From NCBI GenBank assembly GCA_964019165.1, contig OZ025273.1, positions 11,483,279-11,547,278 on the forward strand: 64,000 nt of DNA. The letters are read 5' to 3'. Shown here one piece after another: positions 44,400-58,039 of the stretch. Numbering within the stretch: the stretch's first letter is position 1; each line of letters starts with the position of its first letter. A program made the position numbers and the translations under genes. Under the pieces are notes generated by a model. It was not told where the DNA came from and did no database searches. It worked only from the letters and a program-made list of their open reading frames with translations. The DNA is from Mastigias papua. Taxonomy: Eukaryota; Cnidaria; Scyphozoa; Rhizostomeae; Mastigiidae.

Positions 44400-46509
44400 C
44401 CCCCATCACCTTTCGCAAGCCTCAAAAACTCTTCTTCTGCATCAGACTTTTTCTGAAATACCATTTACACTCAACTGCACTTCTTTCATATGGCAACTGA
44501 ACGAGGTTCTACGTATCACTTTGCATTAGTGATTTCATTTCACTCTTCACTGCATCTTCTTACTCTATCTATTGTGGACTAGCTCTAGCTTCAGATACCG
44601 TTCTTTGTTCACCTGGCTCACCATTTGCAATACAAAATCTCTCATCACAGAAACTTTAGGACGTCTTACTCTGTCTGATCAATAGTAGGGTTCTCTCTCA
44701 ATTTCGCCAGTCTGGTTCTAAAATGTTTGTTCAACTGTATCTTCTTAATTTGTGCTTTCTTATTGAAAAGGATACTTTCTACGCTCTGTAGCTTTAATCT
44801 CTGTCAACTCTTTAGACTGCTTTGTTAAGTTTGATTCATTGAACTCAAAATCTCTGCTAAAGAACACTTTGTAACTCTCCATAGTAAAACAACCCATTAT
44901 CTTTGCTTCCTGAACCATATTTGACAAATACACAGCACTGTTCCTCTGCATCGAGTTTTCTTTTCTCGACTATAGGCACAAGGGCATATTCATCGCGACC
45001 ACGACTTTTGAGATACTTTACATTTGACTTTTCTCCACACAATGCCCCATGTGGTGTTCTTCCTTTCAATACTGTAGCTGAGCCTCGGTTTTGGAGATAG
45101 CAAGCTTTTGATAATGCTTCTATCGAGAACTGCTTTGACAGACCTGAGTCAGAATGCATAGCTCAAACCATTTTCACTAGTGTCCTGTTTCATCTCTTTG
45201 GCACAGCGTTTGGTCTGGTGTTCTTGGTACAGTTAGTAGCTGATGTATTCCATTGCTTTTTAAGTAGTCTTCATAGTCCTTTTCAACATATTCTCCTGCA
45301 CTATCAGAGCACAGTGTCATCATTTGCTTTCCAGTAGCGATTTCAATAATTTTTTTTCATTTAATAAGCTATAGAAAATACTTCACTCTTTTGCTTCAGT
45401 ATATTTATCCACGCACACCCTATCATATCTTCAATGAATGGTAGGAAATATTCAGTTCTGCTCAGTGATTTTGTATCAAGCTTGCTATAGACATCGTTGC
45501 GCATTAGTTCAAGGATCTCTGTAGCTCTTCCATACCTGTTGATAGAAGTGTGCTTATGTGATGTTTTTCATCGCTACATGGCTCACAACACTTTGTATAA
45601 TTAGACTTCTGTTAATCAAAGCCATGCACCATTTGGTTTGCAACATGCATTTCTAAACTTTTGAACCCACATGACCATATTGTTCATGTCAATGTAATTT
45701 ATTCGAATCTTTCGCAGCATCATGAACAAGCTCTCTTTCATCAGTAACATTCAATTATTACATCCCTCCAATTAAACTGTCTATAGTAACAATCCTCTAG
45801 TCTCCGTTTAGAATTGTATATTCAGATGCAGCAAACTTTATCCAGCATGATCATATCGCATGTTATTTTCTGTCTGAATGACTTTGAAGACACAAAGTAA
45901 GTTATTGGACAATTCTGGTGCAAATAGTACATCATTTAGCTCACACTTGCTTTTACCAAAGGCAGTCTTCAGCAACACTGTGTCTTTTCTAGTCGCTTTC
46001 ACTATATGCCCAATGATCCAGTCGTCATTCTTATGTGTAGAACTGAGCACCATTTCATCCACAACCATTCCATCGCATCACTGTTTGAGTTCTGTCTACT
46101 TCGCTATTTCTCAACAGTGCCATATGCTTTTTGCTGTATGCTCTTATAGGAAACAATTGGAAACTTGAATATTCTTCAAAAACTTATTTGATCTCCTTAA
46201 TATGATTCTGAACAGATTAATCTTTCTTCAACCTCAAAGAACACAGCATTCTGCAAAGAGCTAGTTTACTGACCCATCCTTTTCCCTTACACTGCCCACA
46301 CAATCACAGGCTCCTGAGGATCTTCCAGTGAGCATGTATAGCAGGAACGGCTCTACCGATCCTATTGCTAGAGCTTTGCGTTCCTTAACAACTTATTTAG
46401 CATATTTTTCTACTTCGGCTTTAGTGGGTACATCTTCAGTTCCATCAACGGGACTCCATAGTCCGTCTTTCATTAAAAGCCATATATTTCTGTATTTCTA
46501 AGGTGGATA
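44400..46509 (-). pseudogene. pol: Ty1/copia retrotransposon remnant (gag to RT start)
   Basis: Minus-strand pieces are collinear. Gag KYRNIWLLMKDGLW and VDGT (about 46500-46440), with a stop soon after; protease/pre-integrase region LNDVLFAPELSNNLL (45838-46068); integrase with LCSDSAGEYVEKDYEDYL (about 45290-45340) and GIHQLLTVPRTPDQ; integrase C-terminus KACYLQNRGSATVLKGRTPH and DAEEQCCVFVKYG (44857-45159); and the RT entry KSEMKSLMQSDT and VECKWYF (about 44460-44560). Each is separated by stops or shifts. LINE D lies immediately downstream of the truncation. The element crosses the projected duplication position at 46435. Confidence 0.75.
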
Positions 46510-48126
46510 TTTCAATTCATTTAGCGATGTAATGTTAATAGTTACCGCAGTGTTACCGCAGCCTACTGAAGCAAATGAAATTATCTAGCATTCAAGAAAT
46601 GATACTGCAAGAAATGTATGCATAGTATACAAACCAATAAATAATCAAGTCGCAGATTTCTTTGCCTTTCTCCCACTCTCCCCAATTGCGCTGTTGAATA
46701 AGTATGATGTAGCAATGGCATCCTTTCCAACTCATTCATTTTACTGTACAGCAGTGTCATGTCTATGAAAATCCAACAGTGTTTTGGGGGAGCGGAAGAT
46801 TGCTGCGTTCAAGAGCTCTTTTACTAACAGTACTTTCTTAATGAATATATTGCGGTTTAAATTCAAGTTTATATAGTGGTCCAAGTACTTTTGTCAATGA
46901 TTGTAGCTGTATCTTCAAAACGTATTTCTGATGGGGAATATGCAATATTTACAGTTGCTTCGATAAATGTGACCACTTCCTTTATTGCTGGAGCATCTAA
47001 CATATATTTTCAAGCAAATGCTGTGTATGGAAGAATTCCCTAATAATTGGAAAATAGCTAGAAATGTACAGATATTCGACAAAAGCACCGATCAACTTAT
47101 AGGCGAACTTCCACATTTCTGGTCTGTCGCTCTTCTGTAATAAAGAAATAGACAGGTGCGGATTCAAGCTCTATCGCCTGAGGCACAGGATTCGGTCCAA
47201 TTTCCAGATATCATTAATTTAAACTTCGTTAATAACTACCCAGCAATACAAGTTTTACAGACGTACAAACAGTTAGCATGAAAGCTCTTATGAGCGTACA
47301 CGGAGGAGCCTTCCAGTTGCTGTTGAATATACTTGTCTTCCATGCCATTCCATTGGTCATCGTTTATCGTCTATTGTCTGTATTCGTGTTTTCATTGGGT
47401 AACAATGCAATGTGGGAGAGAAAGTACATGGGAATTATTCGCTTGCCCCAGTTGAAGAATCCTTTCAGAACTTCCTTGGGGATGTAGCTCAGTTATGCAA
47501 CAGAACTAACTCAGTTATACAACTTAAGAGAACATTTTCCAGCGATAGAACAGCATCGGAGTGATGGTAGGAGTGCTTCCACTAAGATACAAGTGTCAAT
47601 ATAACGTACAAACATTTCGCATGATTATCTTGTAGCAAGTATCAGTGGACTAGGCCTTTTCTATTTACTATTGCCAGTCAAAGGGGAGGGTGAAAACCAA
47701 TAAGCACGACATGACTGGATGATTATTGGAGCTACGGCCCCGCTCCCCAAGTAGTGCTTGCCAGCAACTTCTCTAGCCTTCATCAAGTAATTCTATAATT
47801 TATAGCTTCTTAGATTTTATCTAGTGGTGCAGTGCCTGATAATTGTAAATTAGGATCATATTGGCTGATAATAGATAAAGTCGAGGCATTCAAGACATTA
47901 GTTAATTCTTTTATCCTTTTCGTTACGAACCCTTCTCTTAAGCAATATGGCTAGTCAATCATGCTTGCCAATGGCAATGTAGAACCTTTCTATACTTCTG
48001 TCAGAACTATCGGCACGAATTAACTGTGGGGGTGACCACGAAGCAGAAGTAGAAAGGGTATTCTTCACTGTCCGATGGGGTATAACTCACTCTTCGCTCT
48101 CACTTGTGCCACAGTCAGGTTTGAGC

Positions 48127-48141
48127 CTGGATCCGCCCCTG
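48127..48141 (+). repeat. hAT-like terminal motif (right copy)
   Basis: Same 15-mer as 1693-1707, carried by the large duplication. Confidence 0.4.
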
Positions 48142-48286
48142 ATTTATAATCAACCATGTAAACATTTCGACTGACAAAAATTTTATTCGGACAGCAATAT
48201 GGATAAAAGTCTATGCATTAGGTTGCTATATGTATTCTATCAAGCCTAAGTGATTCCTACCTCAAACTAGATGATACCAACCGCAC

Positions 48287-48564
48287 ATGATTGGTTTTTA
48301 TTGACTTAATAAAGACTTTGGACGCTGTGGAGCAACGTTTTCAGGCTGAAAGACTCTGCCATCGGGGTAGGAAGTATGGAGTTGAAATGACTCCTGTCTT
48401 ATTGAATAGATAGGCAACAATGCTGCAAAGTAAGTGGTCTCCTGTCTATCACAAAAAAGTGCCAAATGTGGTATACGTGTAGAGGTGAAGCTTATTACCT
48501 CTGCTGCTCCTGTTATACATTAATGATATTTCACCTTGCTACGTGTGAGTTTCCACCTGCATGG
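48287..48564 (+). pseudogene. LINE reverse-transcriptase scrap (right copy)
   Basis: Duplicate of 1853-2130 with the same frame breaks and no difference noticed. Confidence 0.6.
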
Positions 48565-51151
48565 AAGCTTTCTAAAGTTAGCAAAGTTTGCTAATCTGAT
48601 AGTGAAAACAAGCCATACCAGCGTAAATCCCAAAGGCAATGAAAGAACTTAGCTATTTTTCTTTAAAGTTTGAACAGGTCCATCTTCGTAAAGCGTGATA
48701 TATTAAATGGGTCTTGAGAAGGAAGGTGTTTGTCCTATTTGACACGGTTCCTTTTCGTCCTTCAGGTAAAGTTGAACGTAAAAAATTATCTTGTATTTCA
48801 GATATTAGCCTTGAATACTTTAGCCACCATCGTGTTTACATTTTAGTTCTTATGCTAAGTAGAAGTTTCTATGCCAGTAAGACATTCCTTCGCAGGTTAA
48901 GAAGATGCCCCGCAACTTCTTCACATACAAAAGCAGACGAATTGAGAAGAAATATTTCAGTGCACTGACTACGGGCATGCGACTTGACATCTTTATGTCT
49001 TCTAACACATTTTTCAGAATCAGTGAACCTGGAGAGACAAAGCTCAAATAGCATGACCTCCGCGTGTTAGAAACTAATGTAAATTTTATTGCTCAAGTAT
49101 GCTCAATTGATGGAGCGTTCTAAATTTGTACAGTTTCTTCTTGAAAGGAAGAACAAAATAATGTTTGTGCTGTGCAACTTGGGTACATGAAGTTTTTGGA
49201 AGAAGTAACCTTATCGCAACTGGCAATCGATAAAGGACACTGACTTGACGGTAAGTCTTTTCATTTCAATTGGTTTATTGACGGTTATATTAAGTACCAG
49301 GGTTGCAGCAACTATTTGAAGAGAATACTTCCAAACAGAACAAAGTTCTATCTCATATAATTTCACTTCTTAGAACAAATCTTTTTGGGTTTCCCTTGCA
49401 GGCATTATTAGGGAAGCCGTGTAGGGCAGCTCCTCGAGAGGGTTTGGTCCTTTTCTCAAAACGGGGGATGTTTTTGCTTGGCTCACTGCTGTTTCCAGCG
49501 AGAGTATGCTAGCTTAGTGACTTCCTAACTAGTATAAGTCAAACTTTCTTGAAGCTTGAGTGTATTTGAATCTGAACAGCTTGAATGAAAGTTTGGGTAT
49601 GATTATAGGTAAGACCAATAGAAGTAACGTTTGTCAGGCCCATTAGGACGGCACCATTAGGAATGCATCAATGTACATGATGATCTGTCATTGAGACGTG
49701 CTCTGACTGATACATGGTAAATGTCATAATCTGATAAAAAAACTACCCCTATGTACAATGACAATTTTAACGAGACCGGTCGAAATATATATCTGACAAG
49801 AATACCTATCTAAGGAGTATTTCTTTTTTAACATTAAAAATCATTTATGCACGATACAACAAACGACAATTATCAACTTATACAGTATGCGAATTCTTCT
49901 CAACTCTCCTCTTGAACTGTATATACTATGAGATTGCAGCATCAGATCTGTCTGTGAGATTAAATTCTCCATATGGTTTTATTTCAGAAAATGCGCCCCC
50001 CTCCACCCACCGTCCATACCTTAACACGTCTCTGAAGTAGCTCAGTTACAAATTACAATTTTGTGCTAATGGGTAGTGTTGATCATCACGAAAATAAGGC
50101 TAAGATTAAGCAGAAGTTATAAAAATGTATCTTAGACTTAGTATACCATAAATCCACGGCTCGTGATACGTATTATAGGATTCGACCCACAGGATTCCAG
50201 CTTTGCGTATGTATGGCTTACCTACAATGCACTTAGAAGACATCCAACTTTCGTCTAATCATTATCAGAAATTTCGACTCTGGATCTAGAACTCTGCTCT
50301 TCACTTTAAGTAAAAGACTCCTTTACATTTGTCATCATTATCCGAACTTTCAACCCTGAAACTGCCAAAGTCTGCTTGCCATAGTGTGATTAAATGAGAC
50401 CATAGGGATTTGTACTTACTTACGTACCTTAAATATTACCGCGTAATCATTGTCCCTGCCTCTATAAGGCCCCATATTTACTAACTTGGATCAATGCGAG
50501 AACGGAAAAAATCTAGTCTTTCCGGCAGCGGATGAATGGAGACGCTTGACAGACTTGTTGCTCGTTTTCTCTTGCTTCCACTGACACATGTATGCAAAGT
50601 GAAGCCATGGATATCTTTTTTAGTGAAGTAAGACAGATAGCTGCAATACAGTTGCAGCGTTTTAATACATATCCGGGGTCAGAGTGCTTCCACAAAAACG
50701 ATGGGTTTTTTAATTTATCCGTTTTCATAAATATATCCGTTTGTCATCGTTTCAGTGGGAACACAATACCTAATTGGATAAATTCTTATCCGTTCACGCA
50801 TTTTGCCAGGGTCAATGGAAGCGGGGTCTAAGCTACCTCGGTTTTTGCAGCACCGGTAAACGACCAAAGTGTGGGAGTCCGATAATTTAAATGGACATTG
50901 AGCGCGGTCAGTGTATGTCCGTATAGCATATCTCTACTGGGAATGATTGCTAATCATGAATCGTTTTCATTCAACACGTATTGACGTTTGACAATTTATG
51001 GGGTGCAAGTGTTGTGCAGCAGATCACATACATTATCTAGTTGACAGCGCAGATTTTCATAATAGATTTTGAGACCGATTGTGATTTTATTGCTCTAAGG
51101 AGGGGTTGTGCGGCAGATCAAGATTAACAAAAGACATAGGATATCGGCCTT

Positions 51152-51210
51152 ACAACTGCCTCACAACTGCCTCACAACTACCTCACAGCTGCCGCACAAC
51201 TGCCGAACAA
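51152..51210 (+). repeat. 11-bp minisatellite (right copy)
   Basis: Same unit number and variants as 4718-4776. Fast-evolving repeats of identical length argue that the duplication is very recent or artefactual. Confidence 0.85.
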
Positions 51211-52091
51211 TTTTAATAACTGAAACAGAGTGAATCAAATTGATTTCCTTAAGCACTAAAACTTCACTGGGAGAGTGATATGGGAAGACAGTGTGAACCA
51301 TTGGGGAAGCAAGAAAGGCTATAAAAGTGTACAATGGATATTTTAAGCAAACTTGACCAGCGCGTCGACTTTAAGGAATCAGACATACTTTGAGAACTTT
51401 CGAGGGCAAAGTTGAGGAAGCTAGGCCATACTGCTCCCTGCTCCGGATAATCTTTTTTGTGCGATGTACTTCATTGCTTGATTCTTCAGCACAACAAAAG
51501 TTCTAGCAACCTCCATGAGATGGCAAATTTTATCTTCTTACAACAAAGTGACCATATTTGCGATTAGAATATATATCAGGTTATGAATTTGTGCTTAGTA
51601 AACAGCTATTCGAAAATGTAGCAACATCCTCCTTAATGTTTTCATGAATTATATCGTGAAAGTTTGCTGTTCTATGCATTGAGTGTGGCTGTGGAATAGT
51701 GGTACCTGGATTGATTTGCTTGTCTTTCTGCTTTCGTTCGATCTTGTTATGTTTATTAGTTTTAGTTTAAATCTTAACTACGGACACTATGTTTATGTTT
51801 GAATATAGATTGTATGTAGATTATGTTAAGGACATTTATTATTGTAATGATAATCATTAAAATGACGCTACATCTGCGGAGTAATAACGTACGATTCTAT
51901 CACGCTTATTTTTAGTATCTTTCGCTCTGTTGTAGTTAGTGATCGCTGCTTATGTTCTGTTGAAGTTGATAGCGTGTTTCACTATTATTCGTGTTCGTCT
52001 TTACGCATTCTAATAGGTTATTTATAGAAATTTAATCTGAAATCTAAAACTCAGTATAACTTCTGCTTGTTTCCACATTGCTTAAGAGGCA

Positions 52092-52724
52092 TTGCTTTTC
52101 TCAATAGGTTTTGTCCAAGGCACTTTTTGTTGCATGTCTTATATTATAGCGTACTTATGCAGGGTAATTGGTGATTGTAATTACCTGTATACTGCAATAT
52201 CTGTGGCTGTCCCTGAGGATGAAAAACTGTCCTTGACACTCAGAGCACTTATCTTAGCTGAGCTTTATCATAACGCCTCCTTCTATGCATCACATCCACA
52301 TTTATTATCCTTCCTGACAGCAACACACAGCAAACACTTGAACTTATTGGCAGATTTTGTCAGCTATCTCACACCCTTTAGATTAGTGATTTGATGAATA
52401 CAATCGGGGTGTAAGCACTGCCAGCCAGTGAAGATGGGGGCCTTGAAATTTTTTCGGGTAACAGGATGAAGTCAATTTGTTTGGTTATTGGCATTAGCTA
52501 GTGTTACTGGTATTGCAAATTCGCTCTGTTTCCATAAACTCGATGTATTGCATCGGGAAAGTATGCTGTAAAATTGCTAAATGCTATAGTTAAGCATGAA
52601 ACAATCTAGAAGCTGCACATTCCCACATCCATTTTTTATGGACCCACTTTGCTGAGTCCTTTAATGGTGTCAATCCTTTATTTCAACCAGATCACACTGT
52701 ACCAGTATTTTTGCAATAGTTTGT
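52092..52724 (+). pseudogene. OTU-like protease pseudogene (right copy)
   Basis: Duplicate of 5658-6290 with the same D-C-N-Y replacement of the catalytic motif. One silent substitution at 52367 (C to T against 5933) leaves the encoded tyrosine unchanged. Confidence 0.6.
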
Positions 52725-53335
52725 GACCTGGTCTTAATCAAGGTTCATGCTTGAAAGTAGACAAAATCCACTCTCCTCTAATGCAGGATTAAAAGTGAAA
52801 AATTTGAAGACTAAGGTTTCTTCATCCTTTATGTCTTCAAGCTTGTAGGTAGGCAAGATCTGTTTCCGTGGTGTAACACAATCATAGTCTTTACTTGATG
52901 GAAAAGGTAATGGAAAAAGTTTCCCTTCCTTCTGTCCGATCATATACTTGAAACAATTTTGGAGAATCCTGCTACATATACTATTGATATAGGTTATGTT
53001 TCTTACAAAACAGCACCTCTGAACAGACAATCTAAAATGCAAAATCTGCAGCAATATGTGGAGCAGTATTATATGGGAAAAAGGAAAGTAGACAAACTAG
53101 TTGTAGATCCTTTCATAGACTGGTCCTATATAGTAGCATAGTTCAAAATGTACATGAAGTCAAGCAACCATCAAACTGCATTATGAGTCATGGAAAAGTT
53201 CTTTTTTGTAACATTAATTTCAATAAACATAATCCATAATAAAGTATGAAATGATACTATCTGCAAGAATAGGTTGAAGTGATGTCCCGTCATTTAAACT
53301 TTTCTCTACTATTTGCAAGAGAAAATATACCATTA

Positions 53336-53858
53336 CTCTCCAGTCCGGAATAGACGTCCCCCCCCGACTATTTATTTTTGCAAAAATACACACCAGGGCA
53401 TTTTCATTGCAATTCCCTCCCCCGCTGATTATTTTTGAGCGAAGACTCAACCAGACCAAGAATTGTCCGGCGAAAGTAACTCGTTGTGAATGTTTGTTGC
53501 GCTGAAAAAGTGCTAGCGTGAAATGCGTAATTGCCGCAAGAAGCACTGAAAACATAGCCGACAGTTGTGCCAAGGATGGTTATATTATGATCGACGATGA
53601 AAGAAACATTTTTAGAATACTAGAAATATGTAATAAACGTAATAAATTTTTTCAAAAAGTTACAGTAATTTATCTAATGCATATGTTAGACTTCTCTCCA
53701 TATCCATTTATAACAGCCCACCGCATAGATATTCACATTGCAGCTTTTGCCACCTCCCCACTTATTGCAACACCCTCTGCTTATTTACTTTGAGAATTTT
53801 TCCAACCATCCCCCCCCCGCCTATTGCCACCCCCACCCTCCTATTCTGGACTTGAGAG
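53336..53858. mobile_element. 523-bp TA-flanked MITE (right copy)
   Basis: Duplicate of 6902-7424 with identical inverted ends and TA flanks. Confidence 0.65.
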
Positions 53859-54874
53859 TATGTGGTCAAAGGGATCATTCCAGATACTATGAGATGATAA
53901 ACAATGGAAGCTTTCAAACTTCCCTTTAATTCACAGTTGACAATGGTGATGCAATTCTCAAAGAAAAAAGTCTGATACTTCCCCAAAAGATACCACTTAA
54001 AGATCAAAGTCTCTCCATGATTATATATGTGAGGGACTCAGAAATACTCGCTAGATTTAGCTTAGTTGTTTTCTTGCTCTATACAAAATAAATGATTCGT
54101 CATGATTTAGAATAGAATACTAATTTGGTCTCTGATTTCATCCCACCATTTGAGTATGTAATGGCGCGGGAGTATGTAGTAATCTTCCTGTAAGTAAGAT
54201 CCAAACTTAGCTACCCTTAGTGTATATAAGAGATAGCAACACCAGGCAAGCAGGGAGAACATCAGACAGCAGATGTTAAGACGATTACTCGCACATATTA
54301 GCAAGTAAAAAAGAATCTCGTCGGTGGAGAGGAATATTGTTAGTCGTTCCCGTTTATTTTCATTGAGCTGATAGAAATACAGAAACTTGTCTAGAAATTC
54401 TTGGACCTCTTTCGTTCCTACAAAACTCTAGGGCTCTCCTGTTAAATATATCTTACTGTACTGGAGTGGTGGTTATAAACGTAATTTCTGAAATAGAACT
54501 TTCCAAGCACTTCTTCACACTCTCTGATGAAGTCGCTATCTGCTCAAATAATGAGCAAATGGCTGTTGTTTTCAGCGCTATCTAATAAGATCATTGATTG
54601 TGTAATGAATAAATATCACTTAGATACTTAAAACTGTTGCGGCCAATGTTACGATTAGCCTGATAATATGGCAATGGAGGTATTCTAGTGTTTCATCTCA
54701 AATTCTTCAAATAAATTCCCTTGCTATTTACTTTATACTTATTTGACATTTTGCCTAAAAGCATATTGCATTCCTTCTGTGGAAATTAAAGAGATTGCTA
54801 ATAGAAGCTTATAAGATGAAAAGTTTCTGTTGCGCATGCGCCACGGCCTTTTTTCAGGCAGTCAGATTTCTCCC

Positions 54875-57731
54875 TATATTAGTAGAGGTCATTGTGTCTT
54901 AAATTTGGCCTCCGCTGGACTTCTCTGCCTAAATTGATAATACAGTATAAATCGTTTCTTTGATAATTGCTCGCTACACTAAAAGTGGGTGCCGTTTTTT
55001 TCAGTCACTTTATTAAGGGTGATTTTAGGGGGCCGGAAAGTAATGTCTTGTTCGCGAGCCCCTGCGGAGGAGAAGAAAATCAAAAGTATATTTCCTAATA
55101 TATCTTGGGATCAACATTATTTTTCAGAATACTAGCTGTAGACTATTTGTAACTTTTATTGATAAATCTCCAAACAATGTCCGTTATTTTGTGAAATTTG
55201 ATACTTTATGCCAATTTTTATGAACAAAGAGGTCTGAAACTGAGAAGCTGAAGTATGTACCGCTACATCTTTCCCAAATGAACCAAGTAAAGCAGAAAGA
55301 CTCAGAGATATGGGAAGCTTTAGAGAAGGGAGATTTTGCAGTTGCCAGAACGGGAATTTCACTTACAGATCTGTTTGTGGATCAAGCATTAGAACAGAAG
55401 ATTCGACAACTCCAAGTAATAGCAGGAATAGCCGGAATTTCCCAAATAACAATGCACTTGATATTTTTTATATCGCACCTGAACTATCAAGGTTAACCAA
55501 AGAATGTGAGTCTTTGCTCAGTTAAAAACAGAATTCATTCGAATCGAGAAAACGTCATCAGCTAACAGGTTCCATGGCCACAAGAATCCACCCAAAATTC
55601 TATGGGAAATCCATTTCTAAGCGAATCTCCTTTTATGAACATGATCTCTACAACGACAGTACCAATCTCTAGCAGAGAGGATATGATAAATCGAGAAGAA
55701 AAGGGCCAGAATGCATTGAACACGTTTGTGGCAAGCAGATTAGAAAAAGAAAGTGCCAGCCTCTATACGGGACCCAATGGTAAAGATGAAACTGAAGACG
55801 TTCAGTACATACAACAAGAAGGTCAAGTGTAATCTAAGCGACGAAGTGGTTAAGCTGAGAGAAGATAGATCTCTACTAGCAAGGTTTCTTGTCGTCCAGC
55901 AAGGTCGTTCTGAGCGTGGAGCGCCTTTAGAAGAAGCAATTGGACAATACGAATTCTCGGTGGTTCCCCGTTCGTTGTTCCCTTCAAATGGAATGCTTCT
56001 TTTACCGAGCGACAAAAGCTCATCTATGAAGGTCATCAAAGAATTCCCAACACAAGATATATCTGGCGTTGATATGGATAACGCGGTATTAGCTGGAAAA
56101 AGCGTCAATGATTACATGTATGGACTTTGCCAACTCTTCTGGACTTCTACCTGTGTTCAAGCCATAGAACGAATGCTACAGGGTTATACTGAAGGAAGAG
56201 TGAATTTCGATCGCTAAATCAGCAGTTCTTTGAAATTGTAAAAACGAGCAAAGCGTAATGTGAATATAGAATCCGTCGAGTTTAATATATATGACAAGAC
56301 CAATATCAAAATGGTTCCTCTATAGACATTCCTATCACGTATAGAAACCAAATCGCAGTTAACGGAGTATCTAGGCAAAGTCCTACTGCAAAAATAAAGA
56401 CTTAGCGATACAGAGTTAATTGTTATATAAGGAACTTCATATTATGCAAAAAAGAAAACTTGTACGCTTCAGAAGTTTCTACACAAGACCATGAAGAAGC
56501 AGACACATTAATTTCCTTGCATGTGTTGGATGCAGTAAGCAAGGGTGATGTGGTTTGTAACGTCACCATCTATTCTCCAGATACAGATGTCTTTATTATC
56601 ACTTCTTCATTTATTTGCAAGAAAGAGCATCAGGGGAGAGTTGATTTTCTAGACTAGCAAAAGCAAGCTTGAAGGGAAAATAAGCATTAATTAGCGCTGC
56701 AAATGTATTGGAACCAGCAAAGCAATGGGTCTCGTGGGATTCCATAGGTTTTCTGGGGCTAATTGGGGAGGCAAGTTCTTCTGAATTTCAAAGAAGAAAT
56801 GAATCAACTTGTACCTTCCATTACATCTGAACAGTGAAATAATTGAAGTATTTCAGCAACTTGGAGAAGGAGATTTGAGCTTGGAAAGAAGTCAGAAGGT
56901 GCTCGAGAGTTTTGTGTGTTTCGTGTACTCAGCCAACAGACATCAGACACCCCTTACTGAATTGAGATGGGAATTGTTCAGCAAAATAAATTCAGAAAGT
57001 GAAAACCTCGCACCGACAAAGACCACTTTTTCCCCACTTAAAAAGAGTAAACTATATAGCCAAAATAAATAAGGGATACAGAAATGCCAAACAGCCAGTT
57101 TCCTCCACTTTCATATAATGGCTGGCGTGAAACGAAAGGCTGTTTTGCACCTTTTCAATATACCGAGCTTCCTGCACCTCATGCTGTCAAAGCCCTCTTA
57201 AAGTGTGGTTGCCAAGGATCATGCATCAGAACAAGGTGTTCATGCAGTAATACTGGCATGAATTTCACCCCGATATGCAACTGCATTGAATGTGAAAATG
57301 CAAAAGACTATGATATATCTGAAATGAACTATGTAGACAAGAATTAAATGAAATCTGAATAATTATTTATTCTTTGTCCTTTTGCTGGGTTTTGTACCTT
57401 TTTGGGCAGTTTAATACTATCCATGCCAGCTATTGAGGTGGCAGATCTGATTAGCCAGAGCTGTAACAGTCTGCTTGAATCCATTCCTGGAGCAATATTG
57501 CATACGTGTCTCTGTAAGAATGGCGTTTTCAGCCAAAAAAATTTGCTCCTCCGCAGAAGATCTTATTTTGAACAGACATTTCCGGTCCCCTAAAATTACC
57601 CTTAAACTGGGTGACAAAAATGACCCCCACCTTTATCCCATAAAGAAACCGTCAAAACAGTGATTCATGCAGGAAAAACAATTTAGGCAGAGAAATCCAG
57701 CTGGAGAAAACAAGGACCTCTACTATATCCG
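54875..57731 (+). mobile_element. Inverted-repeat element with HEEADT/CXC gene (right copy)
   Basis: Duplicate of 8441-11297. Arms at 54879-55074 and 57532-57731. Two of the five substitutions between copies (55115 and 55135) lie just inside the left arm, and 56544 lies in the gene. Confidence 0.6.
55278..57347 (+). pseudogene. HEEADT/CXC repeat-family protein, decayed (right copy)
   Basis: Same broken pieces as 8844-10913. The only amino-acid change noticed is Arg to Gly at codon 56544-56546, a few residues after the HEEADT motif. The right copy has the residue combination SKGDVV. Confidence 0.65.
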
Positions 57732-57758
57732 CACCTTAAACATATCAAACTCGTAATG

Positions 57759-57904
57759 CTGCAAACTAGATTCTACTGTATCACATTTGTTTTAGAGTGC
57801 CTTACAATTGTCTCCTATCGCAGCACAATAGTATTCTGACAGGCTGCAATTCACACACAATAAGTGATGAGCCAAATATGGAATGCTCAATTCATTCTCA
57901 CCAC
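57759..57904 (+). repeat. Dispersed 140-bp repeat (right copy)
   Basis: Duplicate of 11325-11470, the third occurrence of this repeat in the window. Confidence 0.55.
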
Positions 57905-58024
57905 TCAGCACAAAAATGATGGCGAGACCATGCACAGGGGTACACAAAAATCAGAACAATGCTCCGGGGACTTATGAAGTGCTTTTCGAAATTCGACTGC
58001 CTGACGTAGGCTTGTTTCATTACC

Positions 58025-58039
58025 CTAGATCCGCCCCTG
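58025..58039 (+). repeat. hAT-like motif variant (right copy)
   Basis: Duplicate of 11591-11605. Confidence 0.3.
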